NCBI GenBank assembly: GCA_946122785.1
Contig: CAMGYJ010000011.1
Span: 11,532,001-11,596,000 of the forward strand
DNA from: Linum tenue
Lineage: Eukaryota; Streptophyta; Magnoliopsida; Malpighiales; Linaceae
Direction: 5' to 3'
Length of the DNA stretch: 64,000 nt
The translations under genes were made by a program, and so were the position numbers. The notes under the pieces were generated by a model that saw only the letters and a list, made by a program, of their open reading frames with translations, was not told the origin of the DNA and did no database searches. This document shows positions 44,060 to 55,425 of this stretch, one piece after another (the first letter of the stretch is position 1; the number at the start of each line of letters is the position of its first letter).

Positions 44060-45344
44060 AAACTGCGTTGGCAACATCATTGCCAACTAGGAATGAAAAC
44101 TGAGTACATTATGAGGAGACTGTCTTTCCAAACTACCTATGTAATTACAAGGAGACTCTCAATATGGAAACCAGAGGCTAAAAGCAACTAAACAAACACC
44201 AAAACAACCAAAATCTCGGGTAAGAGATAACAAAACTAGACAGCAGTAGACCACTAAAGCTCTTGCAGAAAGAGATCCTGCACTAGTACTTTTCACTAGA
44301 GAGACCAAAGTCTCAATAGCCTTGCCATTCTCTCCAAAATCTCTTCTGCAGCGTTCCCTCCATATATGACTTATGAGTGATTGCCAAATCAATCTACCCA
44401 TCATTGCACAAGGTGATTTAGCCCCAAACTTCCTGGTAGGGATGGCAATGGGGCGGGTTTGGGGCGGTTTGCCTAAACCATCCCCATCCCCGTTTTTAAA
44501 TATCTATACCCATACCCGCCCCATACCCATGCGGGGAAGGTTTTGCAAACCCATCCCCATACCCATGGGTTTCGGGTACCCATGGGTAATACCCGTCCCG
44601 TACATCCAACATTATAATACGGAATATTTTACATGTATACTTTCAATTATAACATTAAACGCACCTACTATATCATGAAGTTTACAAAGAGACAATAATT
44701 TTTAATACAGTTCAAAGTATCTTATCCTAAAGCATCCATTAATCCATATCAGAGTAGAGTACAATGTCATTCAAATCATTATTCTCTACTGTGATACATC
44801 TATTAAGTAATAATTAACTAACATAATCTTGTTAACAAGGGGAAAAAATGAAAGAGTGAAGGGAAAATTGAGACAAATAAATTAGATTTTGATTTGGGTG
44901 GTCACTTAATTGCATTTCTACTATATATTTTTACTGAGTTATACTCACTATTAGATAGGTTACAAATCGATTCACATATTTTTCATATGTGAAGAAATAT
45001 TTTTTGGTGGGGCGGGTATGGGTATGGGCGGGGGAGGCTAAAACCATACCCGCCCCATACCCATCAAACTTTTTGCGGATTTTACCCATACCTGCCCCAT
45101 ACCCGTTCAATGCGGGAATTCCCCGCGTTGACTGGGTCGGGGGCGGTCGGATACCCGTGGGCATGGGTATGATTGCCATCCCTACTTCCTGGTAGCCCAG
45201 TGGAGGTTTTCTTCCCAGGACCTAAGAAGGAAGGAACTAAACTGACCAAATAACTGCTTATGAGTAGAGACATAAAACACACAGGTCGAGAAAAGATAAT
45301 CCCTTGTCTCAGCAGTTTGATCACATAGATAGCACTGATCTAAT
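44060..45344 (-). pseudogene. LINE 3' fragment (zinc-finger region after RT), split by a hAT MITE
   Basis: Minus-strand translation gives QCYLCDQTAETRDYLFSTC (45185-45344), typical of the zf-RVT region of plant LINEs. After the MITE (44437-45184) it continues directly with GRLIWQSLISHIWRERCRR and DFGENGKAIETLVSLVKS (44190-44436). The frame is continuous if one copy of the CTTCCTGG duplication is removed. RT and endonuclease are absent. Confidence 0.75.
44437..45184. mobile_element. hAT MITE with TAGGGATGGCAA ends and a perfect 8-bp duplication
   Basis: It begins TAGGGATGGCAATGGGGC and ends GATTGCCATCCCTA. CTTCCTGG stands on both sides (44429-44436 and 45185-45192). Both ends carry CCCATACCCGCCCC motifs, as in the related element at 19696-20351. 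It is non-coding. Confidence 0.88.
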
Positions 45345-45812
45345 AAAAGTATTTTTTATGTTTACGTTTGTTTAGTTTTTTCATCAAAATGTAAATTATC
45401 ATTCAATTTAAAAAAAAATAGTAGAAACTTTTCTTCATCAGGTTTAATTGGATATTTTTTATTTAAACAAATGTGGTATATGTAACTCTCTATTTTCTTA
45501 TTTTTTTACTGAATAAAAAATTATTATTTATGTGTGTTTGATTAATTTTATCAACATGTAACTTATTATTAAAGAAAAATTAAAAGAATAAATGGATAAG
45601 TGAAAAAGAATAATTTGATAAAAGAAATGAAAATATTAAAGAAGAGAGAGGTAGCTCCATAAATACATTAATAACTAAATTTTTTATTTGTAATAAAGTT
45701 GTCCAACTTGGCAAATTGTCGATCCTCCAAGTACTTATGCGGCAAGAAATTGTTTTTGAATTAACATAATATATAGTATAGATAGATTTAGATATAAATA
45801 TAGATAGATTTG

Positions 45813-46748
45813 TTTGCAATTGCATATATGAGAGTTTATAATAAATAAAAGTAAATAAATTAATACAAAAAATAATTATTATTTATTTTCCTATGTAGCT
45901 TGTATCTTTAATTTTATTTTGTACAAACTTGTATTTTTTAAGTGCCCACTACATTAATACAATTCTCTTTCGAGTAGGATTTTGAATTAAGCAAATAGCG
46001 TTGATTTGATGCTCTAAACAACATTAATCCACCAACATTATCAGGGTAGCGGGCTCGTAGATATTTCAAGCAACGACGTTCTCCTTCAGTGCCAATCCAG
46101 CTAATAATATTAGTACCAAGCCCCTTCCAATCTGACTTCTTCGACTTCTCAATCATTTTCCGATGTTTGCAATTGCATATATGAGAGTTTATAATCAATA
46201 AAAGTAAATAAATTAAGACAAAAAATAATAATTATTATTATTTATTTTCCTATGTAGCTTGTATCTTTAATTTTATTTTATACAAACTTGTATTTTTTAA
46301 GTGTCCACTACATTAATACAATTCTCTTTCTAGTAGGATTTTGAATTAAGCAAATAGCGTTGATTTAATGCTCTAAACAACATTAACCGACCAACATTAT
46401 CAGGGTAGCGGGTTGTAGATATTCCAAGCAACGACATTCTCTTTCAGTGCCAACCAGCTAATAATATTAGTATCAGGCCTCTTCCAATCCAACTTCTTCG
46501 ACTTCTCAATCATTTTCCGATGTTTGCAATTGCATATATAAGAGTTTATAATAAATAAAAGTAAATAAATAATACAAAAAATTAATTATTATTATTTATT
46601 TTCCTATGTAGCTTGTATCTTTAATTTTATTTTGTACAAACTTGTATTTTTTAAGTGCCCACTACATTAATACAATTCTCTTTCCAATAGGATTTTGAAT
46701 TAAGCAAATAGCGTTGATTTGATGCTCTAAACAACATTAACCCACCAA
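45813..46748 (+). repeat. Tandem triplication, units of 353 and 357 bp plus a partial third
   Basis: Each unit starts TTTGCAATTGCATATATGAG and passes through CTATGTAGCTTGTATC, GTATTTTTTAAGTG and GGATTTTGAATTAAGC. Starts are at 45813, 46166 and 46523. Units 1 and 2 have a coding-like minus-strand part (KKSDWKGLGTNIISWIGTEG; RCLKYLRARYPDNVGGLMLF) that is intact only in unit 1. The third unit stops near 46748. Confidence 0.8.
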
Positions 46749-47036
46749 AACTATCAACAACTGCTTTGCTGGGTGTCCTTTAAATTTTAAAATAAGAAGA
46801 CCCGGATGATGTTGATTTTGACCCATGATGACTTTGTGATAGCCGAGTCTCCAGGTGGACAGAAATCACTGTCTCCACCAGTTGAATACTGATAATTATT
46901 TGTATGTTAGTCGTTTATGTTTCGACACAGACTTATGATATGTGGAAAGAAAAAAAAACTCTCATGTCTTACAACACGCAGCAACATTCTATCGTTCAAG
47001 TAACATTATCAATTACTCACCTACATGACTGACTTA

Positions 47037-47694
47037 GACTAACTTCAACTAATAAAGTCAAATTTGACTCTCCTAACAGCCAAATATGGTTTTTTAGCTC
47101 CCAAAATCCCAGTTTCACTTCAACCATACAAAAAGCTAAATTTAGCTTCCTGCCTTCCTTTTTTTTAATTTATTTCAATAAACCATTCTTATTTGGCCTG
47201 TAATTTTTATATTCCACTTTAATTTTTTTTATAGTTAGTTATTAAGTTTGAAAAAAAAAATTTAGTTGAAATTTTTTTTAATTCGGAGACAAAAAAATGT
47301 TTCGAAAAATTACTCGTTAATTTGTTACTGTTAACTTTGAGACCAATAAGAAATTACCAATTAAACATATAACATTCCATATCTTCTTTCAAACAATTAA
47401 GCAAACAACACACACAATCAACCAATGACAAAATACCACACAAAAAAGCAAAAAGAAAAACGAATAAAATCAACCAATGAGAAAATCCCACAGAAAAAGC
47501 AAAAACTAAAAAATAAAGGAGGACTCACCGCGGGTCCACCATTTCCTCTAGCCAAATTTGGCTTTTCCACCCAATTGGAAGCTAAATTTGGCACCCAATT
47601 ATGCAATACCCATTTTTAGCTCCCAAAATTATGTGGATTGGAGCACAAAAAAGAGCTAAAAATGGGTAAATGGCTTTTTGGGTCGGAGTTAGTC
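47037..47694. mobile_element. Harbinger-type MITE with TTA duplication
   Basis: It starts GACTAACTTCAACTAAT; the reverse complement of its end is GACTAACTCCGACCCAA. TTA occurs on both sides (47034-47036 and 47695-47697), the classic PIF/Harbinger target. Interior repeats AAATTTGGC and AGCTAAAAATGGG are non-coding. Confidence 0.7.
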
Positions 47695-47881
47695 TTAGCG
47701 GATCTTTAAACATATTTCAATTTTCAACTCCTCCCCATCAAAATGGGTCCACTAACCATGTCCGTAATATATTATATGCACATACTGTAAAACCGCACCG
47801 AAAGTTATACATGACATCTTAAGATAGATATTTTGTACTAAATCATGGCTTAACTGTGAATAAAGCATTACATATCGCTAA

Positions 47882-48093
47882 ATGGGTCTGAAGCTGGATC
47901 TGGTCAAGGTGGACAAGGGGTATGGGCCAGGGATCGGGATGAAGAATTCGCCGCTGATAGTTATGAGGTGTATTAATGCGCTGGGGATTTTTGTTCACGT
48001 TTTTTGCGCCAGAGTCAAAAGGGAAGTCGCTGGAGGACTTGTCCGGGGAGAATGACGTGGAGGAGCGGCGGTCGGGACTGCCAGTGACGTAAA
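47882..48093 (+). pseudogene. PHT1 phosphate transporter C-terminal relic
   Basis: The frame reads KVDKGYGPGIGMKNSPLIV and INALGIF, shifts by one base near 47994, then continues FTFFAPESKGKSLEDLSGEN and DVEERRSGLPVT before a stop. The GYGPGIG...NSLIV and PESKGKSLEDLSGEN pattern is the last membrane helix and tail of plant high-affinity H+/phosphate symporters (PHT1). Only about 70 residues are present, with one frameshift and no upstream exon within several hundred bases, so it is a gene remnant. Confidence 0.75.
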
Positions 48094-48844
48094 TCCCGTC
48101 AAGGAGGGAGGGCTCTGCTAGAGATCTGAGGGATGACAGTCCGGACTAGATCCGTTTGTCGATGCATACGTGTACAAACTTTATTGTTCATAATTTGAAT
48201 TTTAGTAGTTATTAATATATTTTCTTTGCCATATAGTTTGATGAATTTAGTATTTACGTTCCCTTTATTTGTCTTCCATCAATCATCCTCTAGCTGCAAT
48301 TCATTCACAACTTCGATTTTGGTATAAAGAAAAGATAATATAATCGTCAGATTTCCTACAATGTAAGCTTCAAGAATGTTGTATACCCATATGTGATAAA
48401 AACAATCTTTGAAAAAACCTATTATTGTGACAAAAACGGTAACCGAAAGAATAATATATGTGACAATGAAAATGGGTGGCAGTTGAAGTACAATTTTGGC
48501 GATGACACAAATTCATCACAAATATATAATATTTACAAGCGAAAGTTGCTACGATTAGATACAGTCTCATGTGATAGTACTAAAACCTATCACGATTAAA
48601 GGATATGCATATTGCTTATATTTGTTAAAAAGTGTTAGCATTAAAACTTATGAGGTTTCACTTAAATTGGTGTTGCATAATAGGTATACATATGCAAACA
48701 CATTTTCTTTTCTTGCAAAATGTAGAAAATATGTTACATATCACTTTATACAACATCACCTAAAGATGAAACTTCTAAAAGGCTTGCATATCATACAACA
48801 ATGGAGTCGTAAATCTGAATGAGGGGCTAAAACCTTATTGAGTA
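48094..48844. other. AT-rich intergenic DNA
   Basis: Several short frames occur but none has a conserved motif. No repeat or regulatory site was recognised. Confidence 0.35.
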
Positions 48845-48849
48845 CTAAA

Positions 48850-49179
48850 TGTTTCAGCCAAAAAACAAGAAAGCGTCGGATATGTGAACGGGCAGGGGTG
48901 GCCCTGAATCTCTACACTTCGACGATCAACATTAGAATTACGAGGAGAACCAAGATAGAGAGAGGTAGTTTAGAGAGAGAAGTGATATGTAAAAAATGAG
49001 GAGAGTAGAAGAAACCATCCCTTACTTGGAAGACCTAAGATCATATTTATAGGTAAAGCTTTATGACACTTTGTTGGGCTTTAGTTGGGCCTTTGTGGTG
49101 TTTCTTGGGCTTTGATCCATATGTGCTTGACGGACCATACTGTTTGAGTTGGGTTATGCCATATTTACACCCCCCAACA
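48850..49179 (-). repeat. 3' LTR of the non-autonomous LTR element
   Basis: It starts TGTTTCAGCCAAAAAACAAG and ends ACCCCCCAACA on the plus strand. Compared with the right LTR it has several indels and substitutions, so the insertion is moderately old. The sequence inside it (ACTGGGGCACAAT on the minus strand) may serve as the polypurine tract. Confidence 0.85.
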
Positions 49180-49968
49180 ATTGTGCCCCAGTTAGGTTTT
49201 CAGTGGTACACTAGATGCCTAACTAGAAGTCTTCATGTTGTCAAACTTTTGTTGTCTTTGCATTTGGCTTATGATGTGCATGCGCCTCTTTATACTCTGT
49301 TGGTTGACTCACGAACCCCAACATCATGTTGACTGAAAAACTTACAATAAAGACTATGCAAAGACTGAGCAATATAACACAATATGCTCATAGCATGGTT
49401 AGAGTTATAACTCAAGTGTGATAAAGATTACTTATTACACTCCTCATGTCTAACAAAATTTTTTTGCCATAGAACAAACCCTGAATGTGCCTGCACATGT
49501 TATCACCAATTGTCCCCCAGTTAGGCGCCCAGTGGTCCACTGGACGGCTAACTAGAGTCCCTCGATTTGTCAAGTTTCACGCAATACCCTATTGTGATCT
49601 GTCCCCCAGTTCATGTCCCCCATTACCATATTAACTACACAAAGAAAGGATCACAAATATATTATGCGATGCAACAAAATTTGATTCATACAATAACTAC
49701 GAATATAACTCGAGTAATGATAAAAAACACTTAGTTCATTTCATTGGAGGCTAGAACGGAAGCGCCTAAAAATAGGGACTTGGTGTCCGAATTGGACAGC
49801 CACGTTGGAACCTAAGTGAGCTACCTCATGTATCACATATCACTTTTTATTTTATTTTATAATAAGTGCTTTAATTAACATGGTTCCAAAACACCCTATT
49901 ACTTTTTCGTGGCATGAGCTTTAATACCCACATGGTCATAATAACGGAAAGGGTAACAAATATACTAT

Positions 49969-50054
49969 GCAGATTAGAATTTGGATAAAGCAGTGGTGAT
50001 GAAATTAGCTGGCAGATTAGAATTTGGATAAAGCAGTGGTGATGAAATTAGCTG
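49969..50054 (+). repeat. 43-bp tandem duplication
   Basis: GCAGATTAGAATTTGGATAA starts at 49969 and again at 50012. Both copies continue through AGCAGTGGTGATGAAATTAG and appear identical. It is inside the non-autonomous LTR element. Confidence 0.85.
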
Positions 50055-50625
50055 TAGGGACAGAAAACACTTAGCTTAACCCTCCAAGTTCTTCCTTAGC
50101 GTACTCCCAGTGTATAATAAAAATTCCCTTTAGCTTGGTGATATGCGCTAATACCCAAATTTTTGTAGCGACGTTGGTGATGTGGTTGCTTCACACTTTG
50201 CTTTGAGTTTTCTCGGCTACTGCGAGCGCCTCCCTTCTCCTTGCAGACCGATTGTGTGTTATGAATTACGATTCTTATGAACGTTTTACGAACAAGGGCT
50301 AGTGGTAATACAACTAGTATTGAATATGTAAGTTTCAAGTTCGAATTGCTCTAATAGTACCTAAATCACAAACTAGAAAACCTATATCACCCTTTTCTAA
50401 GAAAAATATTCTTATGAACGCTTTACACCTTTCTAAGGAACTTGTAGATATCCCTAGCGCTTTAATTCTCTATTTTGAGAACTTTTCACATTACGGGCGC
50501 AATTAATTATTACGGGCGCTTTAGGTATTACAGGCGCTTCACATCCCCCTCGAGATATTTCAAGTATTATGGGCGCATGAAATCTCTCTCCAAGATTTCT
50601 TGAATATTACGGGTGCATAGTTTTG

Positions 50626-50850
50626 GGCGCGAAGAGTATTTCCAACCAAGACGCTATATTTAGGTGCGGAGAGTATTTCCCACTAAAGGCGCTAGATTTG
50701 GGCGCAGAGAGTATATCTAACCAAGGGCGCTAGATTTAGGCGCGAAGAGTATTTCCAATCAAGTGCGCTAGATTTGGGCGCGAAGAGTATTTCCAACCAA
50801 ATGCGCTAACTTTGGGCGCAGAGAGCATTTGAAAAAAAAAATATTTCGTG
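50626..50850 (+). repeat. 38-bp minisatellite, six units
   Basis: Units start at about 50626, 50663, 50701, 50739, 50777 and 50815 with consensus GGCGCGAAGAGTATTTCC followed by AACCAAG and GCGCTAGATTT. Related GGCGC blocks also occur upstream at 50490-50620. It sits in the interior of the non-autonomous LTR element. Confidence 0.85.
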
Positions 50851-51247
50851 GAGGAAATATCAAATTTTACAAATAAGTAGAGTACTTATCTTGATTTTGA
50901 TTGTGTTGAACCTTATGCATTCTTCTTAATAATGGGCGCCCACAACAAGGTCACAAGGTGCACTGTTGCATATGAGTGAAACGCTTGATCTCTTGCAAAT
51001 GAGCTTCATAAGTTTATTTTTTGGTTAATGATATAGCCGCTTGACTGTCGCCTTGATCCGAGCCTCAATGTAATCAAATTCTGTATTTTGACTTGCAATC
51101 TTGACCTCTAGACTGGGCTAGGCGTCTCTCATTACGAATAAAAGCGGACATCTCTGGGCTTCTACCAAAAGACGGCATTGGACTTTTGCTTCGTTTATAT
51201 TGGAGGCGCAACCTGGTGGTGTTTATGCTCGAATTTCGTGTATCTCT

Positions 51248-51288
51248 TTTTTTTTTTCTTCTTCTTCTTCTTCTTCTTCTTCTTCTTC
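51248..51288 (+). repeat. (CTT)n microsatellite
   Basis: A T-rich run leads into about ten CTT units, within the interior of the non-autonomous LTR element. Confidence 0.9.
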
Positions 51289-53231
51289 AATCAGGCGGCT
51301 TCTTTTATTTTATTTTGATTTTCCTTGCGCGTCTCTTTCCCACGCCATTCATCTAAGCTTCAAGCGTTTTCTCGCTGCATCCGTCTTCGATTGGTGGTGT
51401 CACCTAATTTCTTCCTCATTTGTACTATGTTTTCTGGTATTACAACTCCCGCAACCATAATTTGGGCAAGACGTCTACACGCCTCCAATTTCTGAATTTT
51501 ATTTGCTTTCAATTCGCATCGCAAACCTTTCTTATTTGCTGCTTTTGAAATTGGACGCCAGCATCTTCCTCCACGCGCTACATTATGGTGGTTTAGGATT
51601 GCAGCTCTAGCGCTAGCGCCTCCTTCACTTTTTGTAGAGCTCTGTGCGCCTCCCACCTATGAATTTCCACCCTCGATTCCTTTCCCAATGTCTTCTTCTC
51701 TCTGTTGCACCCCCAATGTCTTCTTCTCTCAATAGCTACGTAAATTTCATTCCTCCCTGGGTTATTTTGAAGTTTTCGGATGAGTCTCTGGCGCCTGTTG
51801 AATTCCCGGCACCATTGGCGGTCGGCACCGAACGCCTTCTCTTGATCACACTATTTGCCTTGAGCTTCCTCTTCCCCCCTGTTGAATTTCTTCGGGCTTC
51901 ATCACATCGCCTCTTTCCCATTTTTTATATTCTTTTTATAAAATTCCACCTTGATGGATGGCAACGACACTTGGGTTGAGAGTCCAACTTTCTTTTGGAC
52001 AAAATGACGTACCCATGAATTCTGATGGGTTGCAACCAGGCGCATTACTCGGTATGCGCCTGTTTTTCTTCCCCACTCAGAAACCACAATTGCTCCTATC
52101 CTCCTTTCCATCGTTCCCTTGCTTCGCCTCCAACTCTGCGGGACCCATCATTGACGCAGAGCCTCACTCTTTATAAATTTTGAAAGCTTTTGGCATGCTT
52201 CCTCTTCAAGTCTAGATTGTGGATTGGACTAGATGGAGGCCTTTTCATCTGGGCTTGTGATTAGTTTACTGCTTTTACAATTTGAAGCTCAGACTACCTC
52301 CAAATTCTATCGGGTCACTCCTCTGCGCTCCATTCCCCTCCTTTCTCTGGTCTGACATTAGTCTTCCCTAAAAAATGTCCATCAAATGCACACATCGCCT
52401 TTTCTTTGATTATTTCTTCAGCTGGACATCCGCTAGACATAGGCGCACCGCCCTCTTCCCCACGACGCTATATTTTGGGCGCCTCTTACGTAGTTTGTGG
52501 GACGGGTCTTTTTTTTTTACTAAATGAGACGACCCTTCTTAACTTAGGTGTCTGGCCGATGTATGGTTTTATCTCTTTCTCATCGAAGTTCCGACGCCGC
52601 ATCCAACTCCGATTAGTGGCACTCACCTGAATCTGGAAAAATATCTATTCTTTTCTTCACCACGCCAAACCCATCTTTGACACAATAAGAAGGCGAGAAA
52701 GATCTGAGCTCCCCTGTTCTTTGTGCCACCCTTCCCTTATTCTCCATAACAACGAACTGGATAATCTAGTTCTGGAATGAAGCTCAATGAAAAGGGAGAT
52801 ACCTATTAGCTCCCACTTTTCATTTTTTGGCTTTCTCTTCCAGTATGCTTGTCCTTCGGCTTCAAGAAATCAAGAGCGAGAAGAAATTCGATGGTGGCTC
52901 CAATTTAGGTTGGCTGAGACTTCTCTGTACTTCATCGCCAAAAACAAAAATAGATATGGTTTTTCACATAAGAAAGAGCTCTGAAAGAGGGAACGATAGA
53001 TGAAGATCGGAGTTGGATCGAGAATCTCCAGAGACCTTTTGACTGCTTTCTTCGTACCACCCGACACCAAAATGAAGTGATTCACTTTTTCTTTATCCAT
53101 TTATATAGAGAGAAAAGAAAAGAAAGCTTTCATCTTTGCTTACACGAACTGGGATAACTAAGAAGATAGAATACATGTGTATCCCTGACACCCCTCCAAG
53201 ATCAGATGAAACATTTAGTTATTACCAAGCC

Positions 53232-53247
53232 CCTACCTGGCGCGCCA
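53232..53247 (-). other. Primer-binding-site-like sequence of the LTR element
   Basis: The plus strand CCTACCTGGCGCGCCA ends in CCA and looks like a tRNA 3' end. Its complement lies two bases inside the right LTR, where a primer site should be. The tRNA was not identified with certainty. Confidence 0.6.
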
Positions 53248-53249
53248 AT

Positions 53250-53590
53250 TGTTTCAGCCAAGAAACAATAAAGCGTCAGATCTGTGAATGGGCGGGGGTG
53301 GCCCCAGATCTCTACACTCCGACAATCAACATTAGAATTAGGATATAAATATAAGGAGAACCAAGATAGAGAGAGGTAGTGTAAAGAGAGGTGATAAGTA
53401 AAAATGAGGAGAGGAGAAGAAGCCATCCCTTACTTTGAAGACCTAAGATCATATTTATAGGTAAAGTCTTATGACACCTTGTTGGGCTTTAGTTGGGCCT
53501 TTGTGGTGTTTCATGGGCTTTGATCCATATGTCCTCGACAGATCGTATTTACTGTTTGAGTTGGATTATGCCATATTTACACCCCCAACA
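53250..53590 (-). repeat. 5' LTR of the non-autonomous LTR element
   Basis: It starts TGTTTCAGCCAAGAAACAAT and ends ACCCCCAACA on the plus strand, followed by CTAAA. It shares AACCAAGATAGAGAGAGG, TTGGGCTTTAGTTGGGCC and TTATGCCATATTTACACC with the left LTR. Confidence 0.85.
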
Positions 53591-53728
53591 CTAAATTCTT
53601 TAAATTTGTTTCAAATTTTACATGTAGTTTTACCTATATTTCAAAATTGATAGAAAAAATATAAGTAACTAACTTTAACCTAGCTCTCTAACACATGTAA
53701 GGCGTTAACAAAAACAACTTTAGAACTC

Positions 53729-53759
<31 letters not shown>
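53729..53759 (+). repeat. (CA)n(TA)n microsatellite
   Basis: About eleven CA units followed by ATATATAT, directly before the foldback MITE. Confidence 0.9.
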
Positions 53760-53764
53760 GGCAA

Positions 53765-54103
53765 AGGCTAGCGTACGCCCGTTGAGTTTTGCTATTTAGA
53801 CAAAGAATTAATCGGAATTTGGGACATGATACCATACCCTAACCCCTAATGGGTGAATCCCAGTCCCCAATTCACTAACCCAAAGCACGAGATTCATTTA
53901 ATCTTAAAAAATGAAAATCAACGATTCTGAATCATCAAAATTTTCATTGGTTTTCATTTTAAGATTAAACGAACCTCATGGTTTGGGTTAGAAAATTAGG
54001 GACTGGGGTTCACCCATTAGAGGTTAGGGTATAGTCCCATGCCCCAAACTCCGATTAATTCATGATCTATATAGCAAAACTCAATGGGGGCGTACGCTAG
54101 CCT
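53765..54103. mobile_element. Foldback MITE with about 80-bp inverted ends
   Basis: It begins AGGCTAGCGTACGCCCGTTG and ends with the near-complement through CGTACGCTAGCCT. The arms include GAGTTTTGCTAT, AATTAATCGGA and ATACCATACCCTAACC; the middle (GATTAAAT, AAAATGAAAATC) is also self-complementary, so almost the whole 339 bp can fold. The target duplication could not be decided because the flanks are AT repeats. Confidence 0.75.
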
Positions 54104-54186
54104 GAACCATATATATATTATATATATCTACATTTCGATAACTGCGGGATGCATGGTTTGACATTTTTTTTTGCATAGCAGGAGGC

Positions 54187-54521
54187 GAAAGCCAAGAAAA
54201 AGAGAAGTTACATGGGGGATGAATGGCCAGTTGAGAGTCAGACTCAACCACGATCTGGCGGTGGCCAAGCTTCCCTGCTATATCCAAACCGTGATAAAAA
54301 GCCCATAGCTCTGCCAAGGCTGCAGAAGCTTCTCCTATTTTAGCAGCAAAATCGCCAAGCCACCGCCCAACTTCATCTCTCAACACACCTCCTGCCCCGG
54401 CAAGACTAGGATTCCCATTAGAAGCACCGTCGATGTTAAGCTTCACCCACCCATCAGGAGACGGGCTCCACGCGATTGCCGCCATAACCAGGGGCGCCTT
54501 CGCTTTCCTTCCATTTGGCAA
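54187..54521 (-). pseudogene. LINE RNase H domain
   Basis: The frame shows WVKLNIDGASNGNPSLAGAG, GVLRDEVGRWLGDFAAKIG, AALAELWAFYHGLDIA and QIVVESDSQLAI. These are the D, E and D blocks of the plant LINE RNase H (RVT_3). It ends in the poly-A region. The domain looks locally intact, but upstream ORF2 is broken. Confidence 0.85.
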
Positions 54522-55425
54522 CAGGGAAGGAGCTCGCTAGGCCTCGCTTAGAGCTTAACTTTAGCAACAATCGAGTGGGCCAACGAAGGATGGGTGATAG
54601 TGGAGGAAATACCTTTAAAGCACATGCCGTTTCTGTTCTTCCACAGCAACCAAACTGCAATGCTGAAGAAAGTAGCCCACTGGACCCCCACGTGATCCTT
54701 CTCACCCGCTGTGAGGTTCATCCGCAACCAGTCCACCGTGTTCTCTTAGAAGAAAACTTGTTGCCTTTCGCTTGGCACTTGACTTGTCCAGAAGTACATA
54801 GCCAGAGGACAGTGGCGGAGGATGTGATAATAGTTTCAGCATGGCCGCTACATCTCGCATAGTTTGTCGGGTCGACGAGCTTCCTGGAATGTCGGAGAAC
54901 ATTCATCGCAATTCTTCCAAGACACACCAGCCAGATGAAGCAACGGATTCTCTGCGGGATTGGAAAGATCCAAATAATATTTCAAAACTTGGCGTCACGA
55001 TCATTTCCCTGCGGCAGAAGAGACTGGTACGCAGTCTTCGTGGTGAACCTGCCATTCGAAGACAACAACCAGAAGAGAGTGTCTTACTCGCTGGAGAGCT
55101 TATCTACTGCCATGCTAGTAATCTTCATATGGATATCTTGGGGAAGAAGGTCCTCGAACAACTCCGTGCGCCACCCTCCTTCGTCTGAGATCAAGTATGC
55201 CACAGCCTTGTCAATTCGCGAGTTAGGAATCCCCTCTTCCGCCAAGTTCAGGAGAGGTTCCTGCACAATCCATGAATCATGCCGAAATTTAGTAGCTTTT
55301 CCATTTTTAATATCCCCCCTCAGCCTCCCTTTAGGAGGGAAGAAGCTTTGGTAAGGCTTCTCCAGGTAAAGGAACTTCCATGAATCGAACGGAAAAGATC
55401 CAGATTCTCTTTGATCCGGTCATAC

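Larger units (their letters stand above)
43440..45780 (+). repeat. Two direct units of about 480 bp, the second split by a LINE fragment
   Basis: Unit 1 is 43440-43925. Unit 2 is 43926-44058 plus 45345-45780. Shared blocks are CATCAAAATGTAAATTATC, ACAAATGTGGTATATGT, TATCAACATGTAACTTATTA and GTCCAACTTGGCAAATTG (with small differences). The intervening 1.29 kb is a LINE fragment with a hAT MITE inside. Confidence 0.65.
48850..53590 (-). mobile_element. LTR retrotransposon without recognised coding capacity (LARD-like)
   Basis: Two LTRs of 330 and 341 bp begin TGTTTCAGCCAA and end CCCAACA on the plus strand. CTAAA flanks both outer sides (48845-48849 and 53591-53595). A primer-site-like sequence next to the right LTR shows that the element reads on the minus strand. 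The 4-kb interior lacks gag or pol motifs but has GGCGC-rich repeats, a 38-bp minisatellite and a 43-bp duplication. The size and emptiness fit a large non-autonomous derivative moved by another element's proteins. Tat-type partners are possible but unproven. Confidence 0.85.

Noticed and set aside
49063..49332. 89-codon plus-strand frame
   Set aside because: It lies mostly in the LTR of a non-autonomous element transcribed from the other strand and is not conserved in the second LTR.
50490..50850. Regularly spaced 38-bp repeats as a CRISPR-like array
   Set aside because: The units are directly adjacent with no unique spacers, vary in sequence and lie in a plant LTR element, so this is a minisatellite.
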